DNA from: Bifidobacteriaceae bacterium
GTDB taxonomy: Bacteria; Actinomycetota; Actinomycetes; Actinomycetales; WQXJ01
Reading direction: 5' to 3'
Assembly: GCA_031278075.1 (NCBI GenBank)
Contig: JAITLE010000017.1
Span: 1 to 19,263, forward strand
Length of the DNA: 19,263 nucleotides
Shown here piece after piece: positions 7,653 through 13,809 of the stretch; position 1 is the first letter of the stretch, and each line of letters opens with the position of its first letter. Below the pieces are notes generated by a model that was not told where the DNA came from, did not search any database, and was given only the letters and a program-made list of their open reading frames with translations. A program made the translations under genes and the position numbers.

Positions 7653-7709
7653 CCTGCGGAAACGCGTCCCGTGGGGGTTTCGGGTCAACGCGTGCGGCGC
7701 GGTGCGGGG

Positions 7710-7755
7710 CGCGGAACTCTACACTTCTCGTCTCTGGCGGGAGAAGTGTGGGAAT
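7710..7755. repeat. Palindromic repeat, copy 2 (downstream of the PfkB kinase gene)
   Basis: This is the second, same-orientation copy of the unit at 7552, offset by 158 bp. Its hairpin arms are the same except for one base that turns a pair into G-T. It lies about 40 bp beyond the stop of the minus-strand kinase gene, so copies 1 and 2 each sit at the 3' end of one of two convergent genes. Confidence 0.85.
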
Positions 7756-7796
7756 CGTCAGGCCCACCCGGCCCCAGCAGCGACATGAGTGGCTCG

Positions 7797-8861
7797 TCAG
7801 GCGCCCAACGCGGCGTCGGTCTCAGCGGCGGCGGGCGCCGCCGCCGCCCCGAACCGCGTCGTCGCGAGCGCCGCCGCCACGTTGGCCCGGCGCACCGCCG
7901 CGTCAAGGGGCACGCCGCGCAGCAGCGCCGCGGCCATCACACCACAGTGTGTGTCGCCCGCGCCGTTGGTGTCGATCGCGTCGACGGGCCAACCCGGCGC
8001 CCACACCGCTGCAGGCGCCTCCCGCTCGCCTCCGCCAGTGGCGGCATCTCCATATGGCGCCCGCGCGACCACCGCGCCCAGCTCGCCCAGCCGGACCACG
8101 ACGTCGCAGCCGAGCGCTTGCGCCAAAGCGATGGCGTCGGCCGCGGCCGTCAGCTCCGCGCCGGGCGTCCCGGCATGCGGCGCGGCGCCGCGGCCAGCAA
8201 GCTCTGAGACGGCCCGGGCACCCAAGAGCTGGAGCAGCGCGCCCGCCTCCGACCAGTTCATGGTCCAAATGTCAGCGCGCCGACCGGGTCCGCCGGCACG
8301 CGCCAACCGCCGCAGCACAGCCGGCTCCAGCCCGCCCACCAGCGGGGACGGGTCGACCACGCGTCGCGCCCAGGGACTGACCGCGTCCAACCAATCAAAC
8401 AACTCTGCCGCCTTCGCCGGATGAGCCAACGAGTACCCGGAGACGCAGATCAGATCATCGGGGCCGACCTCGCCCCGGCCGACGGCTCCGAGCCCTGCCC
8501 CCACGAAGACCTCAGTCTCGGCTCCAGCCACCGAGACAAACGTGCGCTCGCCAGAACCGTCCACCAGGACGACCGAGAAACCGGTGTCCGCTTCCGGCGC
8601 GACCGGTCCCGCGAACACCACGCCCTCCCCCGCCAGCGCGTCCAGCGCCAGTTGACCGAACGGCCCCGAGCCGACGCCGCCCAGGTACACCACCGCGGCG
8701 CCTTCCCGCCGGGCGGCCGCCATCACGTTGAACGCCCCGCCCACGGCCACCTTGTGTGAGCGCGCGAACACGTCGCCGCCGCGCTCGGGGAGCCGATCGA
8801 CACGCAGCGCCAGATCGACCACCACTTGGCCGGTGTGGATCAGCCGTCCCGTCTCACTCAT
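7797..8861 (-). CDS. PfkB-family (ribokinase-like) sugar kinase, YegV-like
   Basis: This 354-residue ATP-dependent kinase has the N-terminal family signature around VAVGGAFNVMAAARREG (38-54) and the C-terminal signature DTNGAGDTHCG (297-307), where D303 is the expected catalytic base of the anion hole. VRLGELGA (257-264) matches the usual ATP-site strand. The family phosphorylates sugars or nucleosides; the substrate is not evident. It is the last gene of a three-gene operon: its ATG overlaps the stop of the upstream hydrolase gene as ATGA (8858-8861). With that hydrolase and the GntR regulator it parallels E. coli yegW/yegU/yegV, so it may act on a ribosyl product released by the hydrolase (inference). 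The open frame continues upstream of 8861, but that part lacks kinase features and is antisense-phase noise. Confidence 0.9.
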   Translation of the reverse strand: MSETGRLIHTGQVVVDLALRVDRLPERGGDVFARSHKVAVGGAFNVMAAARREGAAVVYLGGVGSGPFGQLALDALAGEGVVFAGPVAPEADTGFSVVLVDGSGERTFVSVAGAETEVFVGAGLGAVGRGEVGPDDLICVSGYSLAHPAKAAELFDWLDAVSPWARRVVDPSPLVGGLEPAVLRRLARAGGPGRRADIWTMNWSEAGALLQLLGARAVSELAGRGAAPHAGTPGAELTAAADAIALAQALGCDVVVRLGELGAVVARAPYGDAATGGGEREAPAAVWAPGWPVDAIDTNGAGDTHCGVMAAALLRGVPLDAAVRRANVAAALATTRFGAAAAPAAAETDAALGA

Positions 8862-10051
8862 GCGCGCAGCGCGATCAGTCGGTCCGCGACACTCTCGAGG
8901 CCGAGTCCGTTGACGGCCTCCACCTGGGCGAGAGCGTCCGGCGGGAACGCCGTCGCGCCCCGGCACGCGCCTAGGATGGCGCCGGCGATGGCGCCGATCG
9001 TGTCCGTGTCCCCCCCGATCGCGGCCGCCTCGGTCAGCGCGTCGAACGGCTCGTCCGCGAACCGCTCCACCAAGAGGAAGGCGGCGACCACGGATTCCTG
9101 CGACTGGATCGAGGTGCCGACCACGTCGCTGAGGAACCCGGTGAACGCGCCCCCGCCCAGCGAGCGCGCCAGCGGCGCCAGCGCGTCGAACCGCGCCGCG
9201 ATGTCCGCGCCGGCCACCCACGCGCCGTGTTGCGCGCCGAAGTGCGCGGCCGCGATCCCCGCGATAACCGCGTCGAGCGGCCCACTCCCCTCGACTCCCT
9301 GCGACACAGCGGCCGCCACCGCGTAAGCGCTGGCCAATCCCAGGTTGGTGCCGTGGGTCAGGCGCGCCGCGTCCAGCACGCTCGCCCACAGTCCGCGTCC
9401 AGGCCGCCGCACGATGCCGACCGGCGCGATCCGCATAGCCGCCCCGTTGGTCGCGCCCGCCTTCCCGGCCTCCGTCAAGTCGACGCCCGAGTTGATCGCA
9501 GCCAGCGCGGCCTTGGTCGACGGGCCGAGCAGGTCGTGGGAGCCGCGTTCGATCATGCTGACTTCCCAGGCGGTGAGGGCGGCTGCGAGCTTCGCCGGGT
9601 CGATCTGGCCGCCGCCTTCGATCAGGACGCGGGCGAGCACCAGCGCCTGCTCTGTGTCGTCGGTCACCGTCCCCGCCCGCGAACTCGGCGTGATCGGCTG
9701 GTCGGACGGCGCGTCGCGCAGCGCGGCGATGACACCGAACTCCCGCGCGATCGCGGCGGGCGACATGGATTGGGTGGGCATGCCCATCGCGTCGCCGAGC
9801 GCCAGGCCCGCCAGCGCGCCGTGCGCGCGATCCCTGCGGCGTTCGGTCTCGGGCCGGGCCGACATGGCAGCCCGGGCGAGCCTGGGCGGCAGGGGGGACG
9901 AGCCCGCCGGGCCTCCTCGCCGCGAGCGGCCCGCCGGGCGGCCTCGCCGGGTCCCGTGGGGGGAGCGGACGCGGTCGGGCGACCGGACGGCATCGGGAAC
10001 CGAGCGGACGGCGTCGGGGGGGTCCGACGCGGGGTCCTGCTTGGGAGTCAC
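8858..10051 (-). CDS. ADP-ribosylglycohydrolase-family protein, YegU-like
   Basis: This protein of the DraG/ARH fold carries the family's metal-site signatures: GALAGLALGDAMG (78-90), VTDDTEQAL (129-137), GATNGAAMRIAPVG (199-212) and GGDTDTIGAIAGAI (346-359). Family members remove ADP-ribose from proteins or split related ribosyl compounds; this one's substrate is unknown. GTG 10051 overlaps the regulator's TGA as GTGA, which favours the 397-residue form. It then has a 62-residue disordered, Arg/Pro/Ser-rich leader with PDAVRS repeats. The alternative ATG at 9865 would remove that leader and start just before the domain, but it has no clear Shine-Dalgarno. It overlaps the kinase gene downstream by 4 bp. 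Linked neighbours suggest a salvage route for an ADP-ribosyl or nucleoside-like compound. Confidence 0.9.
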   Translation of the reverse strand: MTPKQDPASDPPDAVRSVPDAVRSPDRVRSPHGTRRGRPAGRSRRGGPAGSSPLPPRLARAAMSARPETERRRDRAHGALAGLALGDAMGMPTQSMSPAAIAREFGVIAALRDAPSDQPITPSSRAGTVTDDTEQALVLARVLIEGGGQIDPAKLAAALTAWEVSMIERGSHDLLGPSTKAALAAINSGVDLTEAGKAGATNGAAMRIAPVGIVRRPGRGLWASVLDAARLTHGTNLGLASAYAVAAAVSQGVEGSGPLDAVIAGIAAAHFGAQHGAWVAGADIAARFDALAPLARSLGGGAFTGFLSDVVGTSIQSQESVVAAFLLVERFADEPFDALTEAAAIGGDTDTIGAIAGAILGACRGATAFPPDALAQVEAVNGLGLESVADRLIALRA

Positions 10052-10800
10052 TGCGCCTCGCCGAACTTGCTGGAGACGGTGAACCGGTCGGGGTCGAGCA
10101 GGGAGACGACGTGTTCGACGAAGCGGCCGTCGCTGGTGAAGGAGGTGCGCACGGTGCGCAGGAACGGGATGCCGGCGGGCCGGCCGAGGATGGCGGCTTC
10201 TTCGGGGTTGAGGGGGCTGACTGAGACCTTTTGCTCGCCGCAGTCGCCGCTCAGGCCGGCGCGCCGCAGGCTGGCGTTGATGGAGCCCTGATAGAGGCCG
10301 CGCACAGGCAGGCTGGCGAGGAATCCGGCGTTGGGGACATGGGAGAGTTCGAGGGAGACCGCCTTGGGTGAGCCGTCCGGGTCGGTGGCGAGGCGGCAGC
10401 GCGCGACGAGCACAAAGCTCTCGCCGGGCGCCGAGTCGGGCAGGTCTGGGACGTCGGCCCGGTCGACCGGCTCGATGCGCAGCACGTTGGTGACGATGTC
10501 GCGCGAGATGCCGGAGAGCGAGGCGGTCCAGCCAGCGGCTTGGTCGAGTCGGCGGCCGTCGTAGATGACCACCGAGCCGACGCCGCCGCGGGTGGAGATG
10601 AGGTGACGGCGTTGCAACTCGCTCAGCGCCTCGCGCACAGTGCCGCGCGAGACGTGGAACTTGGACGCCAGGGCTTGTTCGCCGTCGAGGCGTTCACCTG
10701 GCGCGATCTCGCCGCCTTCGATCTGTTCGGCGAGGGTGTTGACGATCAGGTCCTTCTTGGTCATGGCTTTGTTGTTGCTGTTCACAGCGGTCGTGGACAT
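10048..10800 (-). CDS. GntR-family transcriptional regulator (HutC/UTRA type)
   Basis: This 250-residue regulator has an N-terminal winged helix with the GntR recognition pattern around LASKFHVSRGTVREALSELQ, followed by GGVGSVV for the wing, and a C-terminal UTRA ligand domain (about residue 80 to the end, including FLRTVRTSFTSDGRFVEHVVS). HutC-type members usually repress their own operon until a small ligand binds UTRA. ATG 10800 is chosen because a -10 (TACATG) lies 7 nt upstream and would give a leaderless mRNA; ATG 10806 and ATG 10764 are the alternatives. A 16-bp perfect palindrome covers this start and the -10, which suggests autorepression. It is the first gene of the operon and overlaps the hydrolase gene by GTGA. 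Confidence 0.92.
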   Translation of the reverse strand: MSTTAVNSNNKAMTKKDLIVNTLAEQIEGGEIAPGERLDGEQALASKFHVSRGTVREALSELQRRHLISTRGGVGSVVIYDGRRLDQAAGWTASLSGISRDIVTNVLRIEPVDRADVPDLPDSAPGESFVLVARCRLATDPDGSPKAVSLELSHVPNAGFLASLPVRGLYQGSINASLRRAGLSGDCGEQKVSVSPLNPEEAAILGRPAGIPFLRTVRTSFTSDGRFVEHVVSLLDPDRFTVSSKFGEAQ

Positions 10801-10815
10801 GTACATACATGTACA
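10800..10815. promoter_or_regulatory. Operator-like palindrome over the GntR gene start
   Basis: TGTACATACATGTACA is a perfect inverted repeat with 7-bp arms and a 2-bp centre. It covers the minus-strand -10 hexamer and touches the ATG. AT-rich, GTAC-containing palindromes of this size are typical of GntR/HutC operators, so the adjacent regulator is the likely ligand (inference). Confidence 0.72.
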
Positions 10816-10837
10816 CTAAACGGTCCCGGGTTGTCAA
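10808..10837 (-). promoter_or_regulatory. Promoter of the GntR-hydrolase-kinase operon
   Basis: On the minus strand a consensus -35 TTGACA (10832-10837) is separated by 18 nt from TACATG (10808-10813), with the ATG at 10800 seven nt further on. The -35 lies inside a 17-bp palindrome, CCGGGTTGTCAACCCGG (10826-10842), so both promoter elements lie in dyad symmetry. Confidence 0.65.
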
Positions 10838-10842
10838 CCCGG
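10826..10842. repeat. 17-bp palindrome over the -35 region
   Basis: CCGGGTTGTCAACCCGG has 8-bp arms around one central base. It lies 14 bp past the stop of the upstream membrane-protein gene and covers the -35 of the GntR promoter. It could terminate the upstream gene, be a second operator, or do both. Confidence 0.6.
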
Positions 10843-10855
10843 CCCGGGCGTGGCC

Positions 10856-11419
10856 TCAGGTGGCCGCGACGATCGGCCAAGCGATCAGGACCAGGCGGAC
10901 AATGCGGCCGAAGGCGACACACAGGACAAAGTCGAGGCGGCGCATCCGCAGCAGCCCGGCCGCCACCGATGTGGCCAAGAGCGGCGGCAACCCGACCACG
11001 GCGGACAGCAGGATCACGCCGTCCATCCGCCAGCGCCGGTCCATCGCCGCGATCAGCCTGTGGCCGAACGCTTTGAGCCAGCGTCTAGCGGCGGCGCAGG
11101 CGCCTCCGGGCGGACCCGCCGCCACCGCTCGGTGGTCGCCGCCGGTCTGGGCCTCGGGCGCTGCCGCGCCGACGGGCACGCGCCGCCGCGACAGGCGCCA
11201 CCGGCGACTCAGAGTCCTACCCGCGCGGGAGGCCTCGTAGACCACCACCTTGCCGGCGGTCAGGCCCAAGGCGAGCGAGACCACCGCGGCCCAAACTGCC
11301 CAGCCCTCGAAGCTCAAAGCCGCCACACCCGTCGCCAACTCGGCGTTGACAAGCGGGAACAGCGCTGAGACGAAGCCGGTGACGAGGCTCGTCGCGACTA
11401 TGGTCAGCGTGGCTATCAT
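10856..11419 (-). CDS. Small VTT/DedA-like (SNARE-associated) membrane protein
   Basis: This 187-residue integral membrane protein has hydrophobic segments at about 1-36, 40-62, 134-157 and 162-185. The re-entrant-type patterns FPLVNAELATGVAAL (21-35) and VVGLPPLLATSVAAGLLR (141-158) resemble the VTT/YqaA branch of the DedA superfamily, some members of which are linked to lipid scrambling or transport. A basic, low-complexity cytoplasmic loop (about 65-130) separates the halves. The start at 11419 overlaps the stop of the phosphatidyltransferase gene as ATGA, so the two are coupled. The open frame extends upstream to 11578, but that part is shadow coding in the neighbour. The family call is moderate and the function unknown. 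Confidence 0.68.
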   Translation of the reverse strand: MIATLTIVATSLVTGFVSALFPLVNAELATGVAALSFEGWAVWAAVVSLALGLTAGKVVVYEASRAGRTLSRRWRLSRRRVPVGAAAPEAQTGGDHRAVAAGPPGGACAAARRWLKAFGHRLIAAMDRRWRMDGVILLSAVVGLPPLLATSVAAGLLRMRRLDFVLCVAFGRIVRLVLIAWPIVAAT

Positions 11420-12030
11420 GGCCGCGCGGTCGCCAGTCGAGCCACCCAGCGGGCCGAGACCAGCTTGAGGACGAGCTGGGCGCAGGCCAGCCCGAACCCC
11501 ACCCAGGTGGGCAGCGTCAGCAACACGACCAACAGCAGACTCGTGTTGGCCGCCTTCGCGGGAGGCGACCAATTCCACAGGTAGACACGCCGGTCAACCT
11601 TGTGGAAATAGTTCGGGCTGAGAATCGGCCAGTGCAGGAACGCGCAGCTCAGCAGCGTGTCCACCACCATGAACTGGACCCAATACACACACAGCGCGGG
11701 CGCGAACTCCGGCCTGATCGCGGCCAGCGCGGCCACGCAAATCGCCGAGCAGCCCCTGTCCGCCAGGATGTCGAAGACCGCGCCCAGCCGGGTCTCCTGC
11801 CCCAGCCGACGCGCCACCCGCCCGTCCGCCACATCACCCACCCAGTAGGTGGCATACGCCGCGATGAGCCACGCCGCGGCGCCTGTGCGCAAGGCGACGA
11901 ACCCGAACGGGATCGCCAGAGCGGTCCGCAGCACAGTGATCGAGTTGGGCCAGTTGAGGATTCGCGCTCCGCCGACCGCGAGGTCGCGCATGCGGAGGCC
12001 GGTGCGGCCAGCGTCTTCAGCCCTGGGCAT
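11416..12030 (-). CDS. CDP-alcohol phosphatidyltransferase family membrane enzyme
   Basis: This 204-residue polytopic membrane protein carries the full CDP-alcohol phosphotransferase motif: D66 and D69-G70, A73-R74, G83, D87 and D91 (pattern D-x2-DG-x2-AR-x8-G-x3-D-x3-D). These enzymes join a CDP-activated lipid to an alcohol, as in phosphatidylglycerol-phosphate or phosphatidylinositol-phosphate synthesis. The alcohol acceptor cannot be named from what is visible. About five hydrophobic segments surround the motif. ATG 12030 is chosen over upstream frames because TACAGT lies 7 nt upstream, a leaderless-type promoter. It is divergent from the ABC operon and coupled to the VTT-like gene, so the pair may make and handle one membrane lipid (inference). 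Confidence 0.88.
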   Translation of the reverse strand: MPRAEDAGRTGLRMRDLAVGGARILNWPNSITVLRTALAIPFGFVALRTGAAAWLIAAYATYWVGDVADGRVARRLGQETRLGAVFDILADRGCSAICVAALAAIRPEFAPALCVYWVQFMVVDTLLSCAFLHWPILSPNYFHKVDRRVYLWNWSPPAKAANTSLLLVVLLTLPTWVGFGLACAQLVLKLVSARWVARLATARP

Positions 12031-12037
12031 GCGCCCC

Positions 12038-12043
12038 ACTGTA
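12038..12043 (-). promoter_or_regulatory. Leaderless-type -10 element of the phosphatidyltransferase gene
   Basis: TACAGT on the minus strand is followed by 7 nt (GGGGCGC) and the ATG at 12030. No separate Shine-Dalgarno is needed if transcription starts at the A. The -35 region is not obvious. Confidence 0.5.
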
Positions 12044-12120
12044 CTTGCCGAGGCTCCGAGACCGCCCCGCCGCGAATCTGGAAGTGGTCTGGGCACTAGG
12101 CAAGCTAAGTGTTTGGGCGT

Positions 12121-12126
12121 TAAAGT
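12121..12126 (+). promoter_or_regulatory. Possible -10 of the peptide ABC operon
   Basis: TAAAGT lies about 40 bp before the ATG at 12166 and would give a roughly 33-nt leader that carries the strong Shine-Dalgarno GGAGG at 12152-12156. No clear -35 is visible. Unlike the leaderless genes in this window, this operon appears to use a conventional leader. Confidence 0.35.
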
Positions 12127-12165
12127 CGCTCACGTCGCCCATCCCCAAACCGGAGGAATTCCCCG

Positions 12166-13746
12166 ATGAGACTTCGCCCCACCCTCGCCCTCACCACTGC
12201 CGCAGCCGTCTTCGTGAGCCTCGCCGCCTGCTCGGGCGGTACGACGCCAAACGACTCCCCGACCGGAGGTGAGAAGACCTTCGTCCTCGCGGTCTCGGCC
12301 GATCTAGGGTCGCTCGACCCGTCGCTGGGCCTGTCGAGCCCGCTCTTCTGGGCGTCGCGCTTCGCCTACGACACCCTGATCACGCTGGACCTGGCCGGCG
12401 AGTTGCACTCCGCGCTGGCCAGCGACTGGCGCCAGCAGGACGACCAACTGGTGTTCACCATCAAAGATGGCGTCACGTGTTCCGACGGCGCCGCCTTCAC
12501 CGCCCAGACCGCCGCCGCCAACATCAACTTCGTGGCCGACGCGGCGAACGCCTCGCCGCTGCTCGGCACAATCCTCCCGGTCGGGGCGACAGCCACCGCC
12601 GAAGGGCAGACGCTGACCGTGACCCTTGGAGAGCCCGCACCCTTCGCGCTGACCGCGATCAGCGACCTGACCATGGTGTGCGACGCCGGCCTCGCGGATC
12701 GCTCCAAGCTCCAGGCCGGCACAATCGGCTCCGGCCCCTACGAGTTGACCGAAGCCGTTCCAGGCGACCATTACAGCTACAAGATCCGGTCCGGCTACAC
12801 GTGGGGACCGGACGGCGCGGCGACCGACGGCTCCAAGATGCCGACGACAGTGGTCATCAAGGTGGTTGAGAACGAGACCACCCTCGCGAACATGCTGCTC
12901 GCCAAGGAGGTCAACGCGGGCCTGGTGACGGGCGCGGACACCGATCGCCTGATCGCCGCGGGCCTGTTCGCCCTCGAAGCCAACATGGTGTTGGGCGAAC
13001 AGTGGGCCAACGAGGCGCAAGGCCACCCGACAGCGGACCCGGCGGTGCGCCAGGCTCTGATCCAAGCGGTCGATCTGGCGGCCATCCGCGCCGCGTTGAC
13101 CTCGGGGCTGGGCGCCGCGCCGACGACCTTCGCGACATCCGACCCGGTGGCGTGCCCAGGCGATTCGATCTCGGCGAACTTGCCCGCCAGCGCGGATCCG
13201 GCCGGCGCCGGGGCGACTCTCGAGGCGGCCGGCTGGTCCTTGGGCGCTGACGGCGTGCGGGCGCAGGGTGACACGCGCCTCGCGATCACATTCGCTTACG
13301 ACTCGGGGATCGGCCCGGGTGTCACGGCGGCGGCCGAACTCGCCACCGCCGCTTGGCAGGACGCCGGCTTCGAGGTCGACGCGCGGCAGCTGCCCACCAC
13401 CCAGATGGAGGAGCTCTTGTTCGGCACCGGCGCCTGGGACGTGGCCTGGGAGCCGGTCAACATCTCCAGCCCGGACCAGCTCGTGACCTTGGTCTCGGGG
13501 GTCGGAGTGGCCGAAGGCGGCATGAACTTCGCGGGCATCCAGAACAGCGCCTATGAGGCGAAGGTGGCCGATGCCGCGCAGCAAGTCGGTCAGACGGGTT
13601 GCCCGACCTGGCTCGAAGCCGAGGCGGAGCTGGTCAAGGCCGCGGACGTGGTCCCGTTCGCCAATTCGGTGATCAAGGTCTTTGGCGCCGGCGCCACCTT
13701 CGAACGCGGCAGCGTGATCTTCCCGACCTCGATCGTGGTCGAGTGA
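12166..13746 (+). CDS. ABC transporter substrate-binding lipoprotein, peptide/nickel family 5
   Basis: This 526-residue extracytoplasmic binding protein begins with a lipoprotein signal: MRLRP, a hydrophobic stretch, then the lipobox SLAAC with C22 as the lipidated residue, followed by a Ser/Gly/Thr-rich linker. The mature part begins like SBP family 5 (FVLAVSADLGSLDPSLG), with the family's conserved opening region AYDTLITLD and the pattern KDGVTCSDGAAFTA shortly after. The length is normal. It captures the ligand and delivers it to the permeases encoded next; family 5 binds oligopeptides, but also nickel and other solutes. GGAGG sits 9 nt before the ATG. It is the first gene of the importer operon, with a 63-bp gap to the next gene. 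Confidence 0.93.
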   Translation: MRLRPTLALTTAAAVFVSLAACSGGTTPNDSPTGGEKTFVLAVSADLGSLDPSLGLSSPLFWASRFAYDTLITLDLAGELHSALASDWRQQDDQLVFTIKDGVTCSDGAAFTAQTAAANINFVADAANASPLLGTILPVGATATAEGQTLTVTLGEPAPFALTAISDLTMVCDAGLADRSKLQAGTIGSGPYELTEAVPGDHYSYKIRSGYTWGPDGAATDGSKMPTTVVIKVVENETTLANMLLAKEVNAGLVTGADTDRLIAAGLFALEANMVLGEQWANEAQGHPTADPAVRQALIQAVDLAAIRAALTSGLGAAPTTFATSDPVACPGDSISANLPASADPAGAGATLEAAGWSLGADGVRAQGDTRLAITFAYDSGIGPGVTAAAELATAAWQDAGFEVDARQLPTTQMEELLFGTGAWDVAWEPVNISSPDQLVTLVSGVGVAEGGMNFAGIQNSAYEAKVADAAQQVGQTGCPTWLEAEAELVKAADVVPFANSVIKVFGAGATFERGSVIFPTSIVVE

Positions 13747-13809
13747 CGCCTTCGCCGTCCGCCCACGCGCCCGCCCGCGCCCGCGCCGCCGAGGAGAGCC
13801 CCACCCGAC

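Noticed and set aside
7600..7700. tRNA gene or integration site in the spacer after ispE
   Set aside because: The GGTTC-like bases do not sit in a cloverleaf with a T-loop or acceptor stem on either strand, and no integrase is nearby.
7552..7755. CRISPR array
   Set aside because: Only two repeat copies, a single long spacer, internal dyads larger than in CRISPR repeats and no cas genes.
8862..9389. Upstream extension of the PfkB kinase frame
   Set aside because: The added residues are low-complexity and lie antisense-phase in the hydrolase gene; the ATGA overlap at 8858-8861 marks the real start.
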